Source of the DNA: Neisseriaceae bacterium
GTDB lineage: Bacteria; Pseudomonadota; Gammaproteobacteria; Burkholderiales; Neisseriaceae
Length of the DNA stretch: 39,426 bases
Reading direction: 5' to 3'
NCBI GenBank assembly: GCA_017934045.1
Contig: JAGBKK010000014.1
Coordinates: 1 to 39,426, forward strand
In this document: piece after piece, positions 24,421-32,913 of the stretch
Layout: each line of letters opens with the position of its first letter
Position numbering within the stretch: position 1 is the first letter of the stretch
Notes under the pieces: model-generated
The model's database searches: none
Told to the model about the DNA's origin: nothing
Seen by the model: the letters and a program-made list of their open reading frames with translations, nothing else
Position numbers and translations under genes: made by a program

Positions 24421-24996
24421 TTAAGATGACGGTGCAACCACCACGGTTTGTAGTGTTGAAACGGTATTGCTGTTTTCACCCCATGCACGAGCGGTTACAC
24501 GGAAGACACGCAAGCCTCTATCACCATCAACATCTTTGGTGCCTAAATATTCAATCATATAACGCGGTTTTTGACCTGTGCCTGCTAAATTATCAACTTC
24601 CACACTGTTAGTACCCGTCCAATTACTGGCAACTTCCCAAACAGGTGTACTTCTCGTTGTACCGTAACCATACAAACCGTTTGAACCATTAAAGGTACTC
24701 AATAAATCAGCTTCATCTTTCGCTTTAACACCTGTGCTGCCTGCTGGGGCTGCTTGCAAGGCTTGTTGGCTGATAAACTTTTCGGCTTCCAACAAGGTGC
24801 GTTCAGCCAAACCTTTGGCATATTTTTGGTCAGCATTATTGGTACTGATACGCATTTCGGTATTGCTGACTTGTGCACCCGCAATCACCAATAATGCGAT
24901 GACCACCATAATCATCATCACCATCACCAAGGAAAAACCTTGTTGGCGATCACTTAAATGATTATTTATAATGGAACAATTTTTCTGCTTGCACAT
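24421..24996 (-). CDS. pilK: Type IV minor pilin, PilX_N/PilK type
   Basis: A 191-residue prepilin-like protein with a 20-residue leader ending RQQG, then FSLVMVMMIMVVIALLVIAGAQ. The usual Glu at +5 is replaced by Met, as in the tip-initiating GspK/PilX class. EMRISTNNADQKYAKGLAE is typical of this family. It overlaps the 3' end of the preceding gene by 31 bases; GAGGAGG lies six bases before the ATG. It is expected at the pilus tip with the other minor pilins, priming assembly. Confidence 0.85.
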   Translation of the reverse strand: MCKQKNCSIINNHLSDRQQGFSLVMVMMIMVVIALLVIAGAQVSNTEMRISTNNADQKYAKGLAERTLLEAEKFISQQALQAAPAGSTGVKAKDEADLLSTFNGSNGLYGYGTTRSTPVWEVASNWTGTNSVEVDNLAGTGQKPRYMIEYLGTKDVDGDRGLRVFRVTARAWGENSNTVSTLQTVVVAPSS

Positions 24997-26195
24997 ACAT
25001 TACCTCCTCGTACAACTGCTGAAATATCAAATTTTTCACCTGTCTTACCTGTGTCAACCGAACCACCACGAATTTTTGGGAAGTCGTAAGTTAATCTCAA
25101 TTGAATGGAAGACGGACCATGATTGTCTGTTCCCACAGCAAGAGTATCGCCATCATCGGCAGATTTCACATCAAATTGTTGTGAGTTTAAATCGCCACTT
25201 GCCACACCACCTGATCCACCTGATGTGTTGAGCATTCCTGACTTACAATCAGTAACAAACAAAAAGTCTGCTTCCATTTTTGTGACATTTTTTGCCAACT
25301 GCTGTGGAGCACTCCAATTGTCGCCATTATTGCCAAATTCAAAACGATACAACGATGTTGGTTCGCCAGCAATATCACCCACAACATAAGCAACCACTTT
25401 ATAGCGTTGCAAAATCATATCAGCATGATCGCTAATCGAAGTGGTTGAACCAGTTACGGTGCTGTTGGCAATTGCAATAGTAGGATCAGGTATAGTAACG
25501 GAGAAATCCGCATTTTTAGTATGCTTGCCATCAACTTTTTTGAACACCAAATCGTTACAACCTGCGGCAACCACATAACCGCCTTGTCCCCCATCGGTTA
25601 ATAAATTTTCAACGGTTTTATTGGGGTGTTGTTCATCGGTGCCAAAAGTTACCTTAGCACCAGAAAAGCCTTTATACGCCAATGAACCTTCACCGTAATA
25701 AAACAACAACACACCGCTATTTGCCGCTGGTGTCAGTGTTACCCCTGAACTTGTCCAAATATTTGCCGCTTTGCTGGCAACATCAGACGCTTTAATCCAA
25801 CGCACGCCTGCGGCGGCATTAGGAGCGGTACCAGCCAAAGTTAAAGGTTGAATCAGTTGATTAGCTGCGGGTAGTGCCGTATCATATTGTATTTCAATGC
25901 CTCTTTTCTTGGTTGTATTGGCATCGGGGTCATGATAACGACCTAAATTCGCACAACCAAACACACCTGCGGTGCGTGCGTCTTGACCAATCATCGTTGA
26001 TGCGTTACGCAAATCTTGCAAGGTGGCAACGCGTGCTTGTCCAATATCATTTAAGCGTTTGGTATAAGAATACAAAGCACCAGCACCAGCAATAACAACC
26101 AATCCCAAAACACTGGCAACCATAAATTCTATCAAGGTGAAACCTTGTTGTTGCTTGCTGATAAAACAACTTGTTGTTAGTTTTTTATGTTTCAT
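24966..26195 (-). CDS. pilJ: Type IV minor pilin, PilW/PilJ type
   Basis: A 409-residue protein, the largest minor pilin of the set. The leader ends at Gly18 (KQQQG) before FTLIEFMVASVLGLVVIAGAG, with Glu at +5. The conserved PilW segment (DIGQARVATLQDLRNASTMIGQDARTAG, quoted in two parts: DIGQARVATLQ and ASTMIGQDARTAGVFGC) follows. The long C-terminal part contains six or more cysteines and a closing VRGGNVCASRK. A Gly/Ser-rich patch lies near residue 330. It is part of the initiating complex of the pilus. Confidence 0.87.
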   Translation of the reverse strand: MKHKKLTTSCFISKQQQGFTLIEFMVASVLGLVVIAGAGALYSYTKRLNDIGQARVATLQDLRNASTMIGQDARTAGVFGCANLGRYHDPDANTTKKRGIEIQYDTALPAANQLIQPLTLAGTAPNAAAGVRWIKASDVASKAANIWTSSGVTLTPAANSGVLLFYYGEGSLAYKGFSGAKVTFGTDEQHPNKTVENLLTDGGQGGYVVAAGCNDLVFKKVDGKHTKNADFSVTIPDPTIAIANSTVTGSTTSISDHADMILQRYKVVAYVVGDIAGEPTSLYRFEFGNNGDNWSAPQQLAKNVTKMEADFLFVTDCKSGMLNTSGGSGGVASGDLNSQQFDVKSADDGDTLAVGTDNHGPSSIQLRLTYDFPKIRGGSVDTGKTGEKFDISAVVRGGNVCASRKIVPL

Positions 26196-26218
26196 TTGTT
26201 GATACTCCTAAATATGGA

Positions 26219-26767
26219 TTAGTTGTTATCCAAAGGATAGTCATAGGTAAATTGTTTGTCTGATGAACCAGACATTGTCCAAGTAACATGCAACACTTGT
26301 CCTTTGGTAGTTTGGTTATATACTTTATCAGTAACCTCTGTTGTAACCGTTTCTACCCCATTGATTTTGCAAGCGGCATAACGAAATAAACCAGTATGAT
26401 AAGTGGCTAATTGGGTGCGACCTGTGTTTGTGTTTGTTGGGTTGGTTAATGTCCCTGTTGGTTTTGTAGGTTCTGTCTCATTGTTTTGGCAAGTGTAAGC
26501 CGTATTGTCATAATGTGTATAATCCTTGGTGGTTTCTAATGTTGTTGCATTAACACCCAAGATAGGATTGGTCATCATATTTTCTGCCAAGTTTTCTGTT
26601 ACTTGGGCAATGATGGTTTGGTTTTCGGCTTCTTTGATGCCAATGGAAGTACGCGTTTGCATGGCAATTAACGCCATTAACCCCAACGCAAGGATAAACA
26701 TAGACACCAAAATTTCAATCAAGGTGGAACCTTGTTGTTGCTTAAATGAAGTTGTTGCTGTATTCAT
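26219..26767 (-). CDS. pilI: Type IV minor pilin, PilV/PilI type
   Basis: A 182-residue prepilin. The leader ends KQQQG, followed by STLIEILVSMFILALGLMALIAMQ: the mature N-terminal residue would be Ser instead of the usual Phe or Met, while Glu at +5 is kept. The type IV pilin modification region PilV matches in order. The globular domain is Thr- and Asn-rich, with two cysteines (YTCQNN, AACKING). It lies 23 bases before pilJ. Confidence 0.85.
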   Translation of the reverse strand: MNTATTSFKQQQGSTLIEILVSMFILALGLMALIAMQTRTSIGIKEAENQTIIAQVTENLAENMMTNPILGVNATTLETTKDYTHYDNTAYTCQNNETEPTKPTGTLTNPTNTNTGRTQLATYHTGLFRYAACKINGVETVTTEVTDKVYNQTTKGQVLHVTWTMSGSSDKQFTYDYPLDNN

Positions 26768-26806
26768 TGTTTTGTATCCTAAAATTTGTTGTGTACATTA
26801 TCCTTG

Positions 26807-27508
26807 TTATTGACAATAGAAAAAATCGTCCGATGTTAAGGCTGAACGCTTACCATTGCTGCTGGTATGTAAAGAGGCACGACCTGTGGCATCGGCACGA
26901 ATCACTTCACAGTAACGAGAAGTTTGATTTTTGGTTACGCGTTTGCTGTCTTTAATGACAATGCGTGCAATCGCACCTGGTGGGTTGGTAACGGTTACTT
27001 CATTGCTACTACTGTCAATTTTTCCAATTCGCATTTGTCCATTAGAGTAATAAGTGAAAGCCATATTAGTTGGAGGCGTGCCTGTACTTAATGCCTTCCC
27101 CAAACTTTCTTGACTGAGTGTGCGAGTAAGTTTGCTGTTTAATGAAACCACGCGTAAATCTTCACCACTATCATATTTTTGTGCTGTATTACCAGTTTTG
27201 TTTTCATCTGCAAAAACCAACACAGCATTGGTATCGGCAGAAGTCCAATCATTAGTAGGACCATCTAATTTGCCGTCTGTTTTAATTTTGGCTGGTACAA
27301 CAAATACGGGCTTGCCTTGACGCACGGCTTCGGTATGAGCAAAGGTTAAGGCGTTGGCAATTTCAGATGCTTGAGATTGGATTCTTTGGCGTGCAATCAT
27401 ACCGCTCATATTCGGTACGGCAAGCGTGGCAAATATGGCTGCCAATGCAACCACAATCATCAATTCAGTAAGTGTAAAGCCCTGTTGTTTTAAATGGCGG
27501 CGTTTCAT
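26807..27508 (-). CDS. pilH: Type IV minor pilin, FimT/PilH type
   Basis: The first gene of the pilin operon; 233 residues from ATG 27508 (the longer frame starts at a TTG without support; GGGG precedes the ATG). The leader MKRRHLKQQG is cleaved before FTLTELMIVVALAAIFATLAVP, followed by the GspH/FimT fold (ASEIANALTFAHTEAVRQGKPV). FimT proteins have been reported to bind DNA through a C-terminal GRxR motif; here the corresponding segment reads DATGRASLH, so that motif is not complete. Cysteines near the end (RYCEV, FFYCQ) may form a disulfide. Confidence 0.87.
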   Translation of the reverse strand: MKRRHLKQQGFTLTELMIVVALAAIFATLAVPNMSGMIARQRIQSQASEIANALTFAHTEAVRQGKPVFVVPAKIKTDGKLDGPTNDWTSADTNAVLVFADENKTGNTAQKYDSGEDLRVVSLNSKLTRTLSQESLGKALSTGTPPTNMAFTYYSNGQMRIGKIDSSSNEVTVTNPPGAIARIVIKDSKRVTKNQTSRYCEVIRADATGRASLHTSSNGKRSALTSDDFFYCQ

Positions 27509-27637
27509 CTTAATGTACCCCAATTTGCTGTGTTTCTGTATGATAAAACAAAGTTTGTGTACTTGTTTATCTTTTTAGATTAAAGGTTATTAACGGCGAT
27601 AAGCGTTATTATAGCAACCTGAAAAACAATCACCAAA

Positions 27638-27674
27638 ATAAAGCCGAAAAATATTTGTGAATAATCGGCTTTAT
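27638..27674 (-). terminator. Hairpin terminator downstream of the charged-repeat gene
   Basis: ATAAAGCCGA and TCGGCTTTAT pair over a 17-base loop, 13 bases after the stop of the gene at 27687. It separates that gene from the pil operon on the same strand. The T-run is short (TTTT). Confidence 0.65.
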
Positions 27675-27686
27675 GTTGGATTATGG

Positions 27687-28883
27687 TTAATTTGTTTTCT
27701 TTAATGGTTGTGATAATGTGTCGTCTTCATCGGCTTTCTGTCCGTGCTTGCTAATGATTAAACGCAAGCGTTCAATTTCTTTTTTACGATTGGCTGCATT
27801 GTCATCTTCTGTGTTTCTGCGTGTCGCAGATGAACGAACAGGTAGGTCATCTTCGTAGTCGTCTTCGTGATAACGAGATTTGGCACGATTGGGACGGCGG
27901 TCGTAGTCGTCATAATCGTCTTCGTAACGACTTCTTGGACGAGTGCGGTAATCGCGGTCGTCATAATCGTCTTCGTAACGACTTCTTGGACGAGAGCGGT
28001 AGTCGCGGTCGTCATAATCGTCTTCGTAACGACTTCTTGGACGAGATGGACGGCGGTCGTCATAATCGTCTTCGTAACGATTTCTTGGACGAGAACGGTA
28101 GTCGCGGTCGTCATAATCGTCTTCGTAACGATTTCTTGGACGAGAACGGTAGTCGCGGTCGTCATAGTCGTCTTCGTAACGACTTCTTGGGCGAGATGGA
28201 CGGCGGTCGCGGTCATCGTAATAGTCGTCATCGTCATAACGACTTCTTGGGCGAGTGCGGTGGTCGCGGTCGTTATAGTCGTCATATTCGTCTTCGTAGC
28301 GACTACGAGAACGCACACGGCGTTCGTCTCGTTCGTTGTCTTGTGGGTCGTGTTTTTTGATTTCGGTTTTGATGTCGATTTTCTCGGCATCGCCAAAATC
28401 AAATTCGCTGTCTAAATCAATGACTGATAAGCGTTGTTCTGCTGTGGGTGCAGGTGTGGCTTGACGGCGAGAACGAGGGTCGGGTTGATGACCAAAAATC
28501 ATATTTTGTTCAACACCTGTGCCTAAATCGCTTGACCAGTCTAATTCTGCATGGAAAGAGAAGTCTAAATCGGTTGCCCACGGTAACAACACGGCACGAC
28601 CTGGTGAAGGTGGCTCGGAATAAGTACCTGGGAATGGCGGCGGTTCAATGGTTCCTGGTGTACCGCGTTCTTCGTGTTGGCGATAGCAATATAAACGATT
28701 ACCATAAGTGATGGTGCCTAAATAAGAACCATTGGGGGAATATACTTCGTTATCGTCCCACGGTGTCCAGCCAATCCAACGGCTGTCGCGGTCAAAGACA
28801 TAACGGCGTTTGCGAAAGGCAATCCACCTGCCTGCTGAATCAAACAGGTAATTGATACTAACGACTCCTGATGCTACTCTCAT
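27687..28883 (-). CDS. Repeat protein with alternating-charge (polyampholyte) domain
   Basis: A 398-residue protein of unknown function, with no signal peptide. Residues 10-70 hold short repeating strands (LFDSAGRWIAF, VFDRDSRWIGW, VYSPNGSYLGT, NRLYCYRQ) that resemble the 4-fold beta-flower domain. A proline-rich linker follows. Residues 191-346 are eight or nine units of about 17 residues, RPRSRYEDDYDDRDYRS and variants, mixing Arg, Asp, Glu and Tyr with almost no hydrophobic residues. The end is charged and helix-prone (KKEIERLRLIISK). It is surely disordered over the repeats and might form condensates or bind nucleic acid; that is inference. AAAGGAG precedes the start. It has its own terminator and no obvious functional neighbour. 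Confidence 0.85.
   Translation of the reverse strand: MRVASGVVSINYLFDSAGRWIAFRKRRYVFDRDSRWIGWTPWDDNEVYSPNGSYLGTITYGNRLYCYRQHEERGTPGTIEPPPFPGTYSEPPSPGRAVLLPWATDLDFSFHAELDWSSDLGTGVEQNMIFGHQPDPRSRRQATPAPTAEQRLSVIDLDSEFDFGDAEKIDIKTEIKKHDPQDNERDERRVRSRSRYEDEYDDYNDRDHRTRPRSRYDDDDYYDDRDRRPSRPRSRYEDDYDDRDYRSRPRNRYEDDYDDRDYRSRPRNRYEDDYDDRRPSRPRSRYEDDYDDRDYRSRPRSRYEDDYDDRDYRTRPRSRYEDDYDDYDRRPNRAKSRYHEDDYEDDLPVRSSATRRNTEDDNAANRKKEIERLRLIISKHGQKADEDDTLSQPLKKTN
27846..28313. repeat. Tandem ~51-bp repeats inside the charged-repeat gene
   Basis: Units such as CGTAACGACTTCTTGGACGA recur about eight times, at 48-60 base spacing that always keeps the frame. Because the unit is a multiple of three, several frames on both strands stay open here. 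Copy number could change by slippage. Confidence 0.85.
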
Positions 28884-29248
28884 TTTGAATAAGACTCCTT
28901 TATTTCTGCCCTTTTATATAACAATAACAGACCTTAAACTCGCAATTAGGTTTGTTTGAGAAGGTGTTTTTATTTATTGGTAACAGTGTTGCTACTTTTA
29001 TCAGCGACAATGTTTTTCCGATTATAAACCAAAATGACCATTAAAACAATGCTCGCCTTTTTACATTTGTTGTTTCGTTGCACAAATGAGACAAATAGCA
29101 AAATAGTTTGTTATTTGTTTGTTTTTTATTGATTTTTTGTTTATTAACCTTGGGCGTTGGGGCGTTATTTCTGATTATTTAACTTGGTCTTTATCTGCGG
29201 TGTTGGTTGATATTTATCAAAAACGATATTGTTTGTTTATTTGCTGTT
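28884..29248. other. Gene-free stretch upstream of the charged-repeat gene
   Basis: 365 AT-rich bases between two minus-strand genes. It should contain the promoter of the gene at 28883 (a TTATAT-like -10 lies about 30 bases before its start on the minus strand). T-rich stretches near 29090-29150 have no clear structure. I see no RNA gene or repeat except the DUS at the right edge. Confidence 0.4.
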
Positions 29249-29262
29249 TCAGGCTGCCTGAA
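29248..29262. repeat. DUS forming the end of the recB coding sequence
   Basis: On the minus strand it encodes the final FQAA and TGA stop of recB. Confidence 0.9.
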
Positions 29263-32200
29263 AGTTTTGTGCAGACACGGATAAGGCGTTTTCTAATTGT
29301 GCTAATGTGGCGGTGTCAATGTCCCACGACCAAATGCCGTTATTGTTTTCGGCATTTAAGCCGCGTAAAAATAAATAACGCACGCACAAGGTAGGCGGAC
29401 AGGCGTTGTATAGGCTTAACATTCGCCGTGTGGCTATGGCGTAAATTAGGGCTTGAACGGCGTAGTGGTGTTCGGCAATGGCACTGTTGAGTGCGTCTTG
29501 ATGATAATCTCCTGTGCTGTTGCCTAATTTGTTGGATTTGTAGTCAATAATATAAACGCTGCCGTTTGCGTCTTTGGCTAACATATCAATAAAACCGTTG
29601 AAAAATCCTTGCACGGTGTGCTGTTTTACTTGTTGTAGGGATTGGCAAATGTTTTCAGGCAGCGTGTTGCTTAAATAATCTAAAACGATTTGTGGTTGAA
29701 AATTGATTTCGTCTATTAAAAATTGACTTTCAGGCAGCCTGAATGATGATGATATATCGGATAATGTAATACCTTGATTTAATGGTGTTTTTCTGACTTG
29801 GTCGCATACGGCGATGATGTCGTCTGTGTAGGCAGTGTCGAATTGATAGGCGGTAAGCGTGCGTTGTATGTGTGCTTGTTGGCGGTGGGCAGGTTGGTAA
29901 AAATCAAATTTTTCTAATATTGCGTGTAGGCATAATCCTGCGTTCGTCCCTGCTGGAAAGGCGTGTATGCCTTGTGCAATGGGCATTTCGTTGTGGGGTA
30001 ATTGGCGTTCGTTTGCGTCAATAATGCTGTCTTCTTCATCACTTGTGGGCGTGCTTTGTGCTTGTCGCGACCACGCACTAAAACTGGAAAATCGCCGATG
30101 TTGTTGAATGCGATAAAGTTCGTCCGCACTTAATGTGGCTGCCTGAAAATGGGTAGGCTGGTTTTCAGGCTGCCTGAAAACGGTATTTTCAACATTATCT
30201 TTGATTTCTACCGATAAATCGGTGTGTATTTGCAACCATTCTTGCCATAAGTCTTTTTGTAATTTTGGGGCGGTGGGCTGATTGAGTCCTGCGTTGAGTA
30301 AGTGATTGATTGATAAGTCTAATTGTGTCTCTTGCCCACAACACACAATCAGTGCGTCTTCGGCACGCGTTAGGGCAACATACAATAAACGCATTTGTTC
30401 GGCTTTGAGATTGTCTTTAATGCGTTCTGTCGTTTGTTTGTCCAGCGTTTGGGTGTTTTTCAGGCAGCCTGAATAGTCTGCGTTGTGAATAATCTCAAAT
30501 TCTTGCACGGCGAAGTCGTTTTTTCCTTTAATGAAGATAAAAGGACAATACACAATGGGATATTGCAAACCTTTGGACGCGTGCATGGTGATGATTTTGA
30601 CTAAATTTTCATCGCTTTCTAAACGCAGTTTGCCGTTGTCGCCGTAAGCAGGTTGGGCAATTTGTTGTTGTAAAAAATGCAATAAGGCATGCGTGCCGAA
30701 ATGATTTTTTTCTTCTTCTGATAATAATTCAATCAGTTGGTTCAAATTGGTAAGCGTCCGCAAGGCTTGGCGAGCAATTAAGTTCGTTTCGATATTTAAT
30801 TGGGCATCAAAATAACGAAACGCCACAAAAATACCTTTATTTTCCCAAAGGTTACGCGTTTTATAGGCAATTTCAAGAATGCGATTGTTTTGTGCGTCAT
30901 CACGACTGTCGCGTTGAATGTCGGCAAGACTTTTGTTGATGAACACACTGCTTTGCACAAAACGCCATAATCCTTGTTTATTCAATGGGTTAAGCCAAAA
31001 TTCCATTAAAGCACTCAAAGCTTGTGCTTCGAGTGTGGTAAAAATAGATTGTTGAGACAAGGAAACGCTATCAATCCCTTTGTTTTTTAATGTTTTTCTC
31101 ATCAATTCGCCTTGCGAATGAGAACGCACCAAAATGGCAATTTTGCCTGCGGATAATGGTTCTTCTTGATAAGTTAAATGCCCATTTAAGATGTGTGCAA
31201 TGTGATTGGCACACATATCAGCAGCGATTTGGCGTTGTAAATCGTTGGCTTTTTCTTCGTTATTTTCACCGTCAATCGCCAACACCGTTAAGGCGTTGGG
31301 CAAAATTTGTGCTTTCAGGCTGCCTGAAATATGCCATTCTTGCCGATGAGCAGCCACAGGATAAAAAGGAATTTCATGGTGAAAAAAAGCATTTTCTACA
31401 TTAAATAAAGCATTACACACATTAACTAATTTTTCGTGTGTTCGATAATTGGTACTCATTGAATATAAATGCTTGGCATCTTGTTTGGCATTTAAGTACG
31501 CATAAATATCGGCACCACGAAAACGATAAATGGCTTGTTTGGGATCGCCCACTAAAAAAACGCTTTTTCCTTTATCAATAAAAGATTGTTTGAAAATGGC
31601 ATACTGAACGCTGTCGGTATCTTGAAATTCATCAACCATTAAAACATCGTATTTTTGTGAAAGTTTTTTGGGTAATAGTTTGTTTTTTAATGCAGAATAT
31701 ATGTCTAATAATAAGTCATTATATGATCGTTTTGATGAATGTTTTTCTTTATATTCTTGAATGGCATTATCTAAATAATCTAATACCATAAAACCTAAAT
31801 TGTGTAATATATTTTGAATGGCAATGCCATAGTGTGCAAAAATACGGAAATTTTCTAAATTTTCAGGTTTTTTTTCTGATGATTTAAATAATAAATTTTC
31901 AGGCAGCATAATATCTGCTTTTTTTGTGATTTCATCTATATCATACGGTAAATTGTTAAGCAAATATTGTAAATGGTTAAAAATGGTAACAAATGTATTT
32001 TTACGATAAATACCGCCATTTAATTGTGGATAAATTTGCCAAAATTGTAATTCAAGTTCATTACTGCCTATTTCTTGTAAGCGTTGTTTGAATGAAAGCC
32101 ATAATTCAGGTGTTTTGTCTTTGGCAAAAATTTTTTGCAGATTAAGCAATGTATTTTCATCAACGCTTTTCATCGGCAACCTGAAAAGTTGTTGTTGTGC

Positions 32201-32845
32201 GTTTTTCAGTTGTTCAATACAATCGTTGATATTGATTTTATTTTTATTCAATAAAGGCTGTGCAATAAAACTTTGAATATGTTTTAATATATCATCAGGT
32301 GTCATATTTTTATGAAAACAAATTGTTGCAATTTCTTGATTTTGTGCGATATTTTTACGCCAAAAATCTTCACATAAGGTTTGTTCTAATTGTTTTCGTT
32401 CGTATTCGTCCTGCATTTGTAAAGCAAATGGTACACCGCACGCAAAGGCTTCTTCATTTAATATACTGCGACAAAAAGCGTGAATGGTGTAAATACCTGC
32501 TTGGTCAAAATTGATGAGTGCTTTTTTGGCTCGATTTAATAATTGTTGTTGATTGTCTGCTTTATCTAATAATTGTTGCAAATCTAAATCATCAGAAGAT
32601 TGATTATTTTCTAATAAATAACGCACTTCATTTAATCGCGAACGCAAACGGGTTTTTAATTCAGCAGTGGCAGCTTTGGTGAAAGTGAGTACCGCAATTT
32701 TTTCGATGGGTATATTTTCTAATAAAATCAAGCGGGTAAAAAGCAATGCTATGCCGTAAGTTTTGCCTGTGCCCGCAGACGCTTCAATCAAGGAAGTGCC
32801 GTCAATGGGTATGGTTAAGGCGTTAAACGGTTCTGTTTGCGTCAT
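29249..32845 (-). CDS. recB: RecBCD enzyme subunit RecB
   Basis: The 3'-5' helicase and nuclease subunit of exonuclease V, which repairs double-strand breaks and processes incoming DNA. About 1198 residues from MTQTEPFNAL. Helicase motifs in order: EASAGTGKTYGI (Walker A), LTFTKAATAEL, VDEFQDTDSVQ, GDPKQAIYRFRGADIY, and YVALTRAEDAL. The C-terminal nuclease domain has GFIDML and YIIDYKSNKLG (metal-binding Asp and Lys). Four perfect DUS lie inside the frame (29730, 30164, 30459, 31314), read as FRLPE, FRQPE, SGCLK and SGSLK, plus one at the end. The start is set at 32845 because similarity begins there; the longer frame overlaps dusA. It is divergent from dusA; recC and recD are not in the window. 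Confidence 0.95.
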   Translation of the reverse strand: MTQTEPFNALTIPIDGTSLIEASAGTGKTYGIALLFTRLILLENIPIEKIAVLTFTKAATAELKTRLRSRLNEVRYLLENNQSSDDLDLQQLLDKADNQQQLLNRAKKALINFDQAGIYTIHAFCRSILNEEAFACGVPFALQMQDEYERKQLEQTLCEDFWRKNIAQNQEIATICFHKNMTPDDILKHIQSFIAQPLLNKNKININDCIEQLKNAQQQLFRLPMKSVDENTLLNLQKIFAKDKTPELWLSFKQRLQEIGSNELELQFWQIYPQLNGGIYRKNTFVTIFNHLQYLLNNLPYDIDEITKKADIMLPENLLFKSSEKKPENLENFRIFAHYGIAIQNILHNLGFMVLDYLDNAIQEYKEKHSSKRSYNDLLLDIYSALKNKLLPKKLSQKYDVLMVDEFQDTDSVQYAIFKQSFIDKGKSVFLVGDPKQAIYRFRGADIYAYLNAKQDAKHLYSMSTNYRTHEKLVNVCNALFNVENAFFHHEIPFYPVAAHRQEWHISGSLKAQILPNALTVLAIDGENNEEKANDLQRQIAADMCANHIAHILNGHLTYQEEPLSAGKIAILVRSHSQGELMRKTLKNKGIDSVSLSQQSIFTTLEAQALSALMEFWLNPLNKQGLWRFVQSSVFINKSLADIQRDSRDDAQNNRILEIAYKTRNLWENKGIFVAFRYFDAQLNIETNLIARQALRTLTNLNQLIELLSEEEKNHFGTHALLHFLQQQIAQPAYGDNGKLRLESDENLVKIITMHASKGLQYPIVYCPFIFIKGKNDFAVQEFEIIHNADYSGCLKNTQTLDKQTTERIKDNLKAEQMRLLYVALTRAEDALIVCCGQETQLDLSINHLLNAGLNQPTAPKLQKDLWQEWLQIHTDLSVEIKDNVENTVFRQPENQPTHFQAATLSADELYRIQQHRRFSSFSAWSRQAQSTPTSDEEDSIIDANERQLPHNEMPIAQGIHAFPAGTNAGLCLHAILEKFDFYQPAHRQQAHIQRTLTAYQFDTAYTDDIIAVCDQVRKTPLNQGITLSDISSSFRLPESQFLIDEINFQPQIVLDYLSNTLPENICQSLQQVKQHTVQGFFNGFIDMLAKDANGSVYIIDYKSNKLGNSTGDYHQDALNSAIAEHHYAVQALIYAIATRRMLSLYNACPPTLCVRYLFLRGLNAENNNGIWSWDIDTATLAQLENALSVSAQNFQAA

Positions 32846-32885
32846 TTTTGTTTTATTCACATTGTTTTTTGTTATTATAAGTTTT

Positions 32886-32900
32886 TTCAGGCAGCCTGAA
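32886..32900. repeat. DUS in the recB-dusA divergent region
   Basis: A perfect 15-mer in the 68-base gap between the two start codons, where both promoters must also lie. Confidence 0.9.
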
Positions 32901-32913
32901 AGATATTTTAAAT

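Noticed and set aside
27846-28313. Possible CRISPR-like array
   Set aside because: The repeats are contiguous, vary in length by codons, have no unique spacers, and are coding; there are no cas genes nearby.
27758-28415. Long open frames on both strands inside the charged-repeat gene
   Set aside because: They arise from the ~51-base repeat, whose length is a multiple of three. Only the frame with the non-repeated N- and C-terminal parts and a Shine-Dalgarno is taken as real.
29119-29394. Plus-strand frame of 91 codons before recB
   Set aside because: T-rich intergenic sequence plus antisense of recB, with no recognisable motif or ribosome-binding site.
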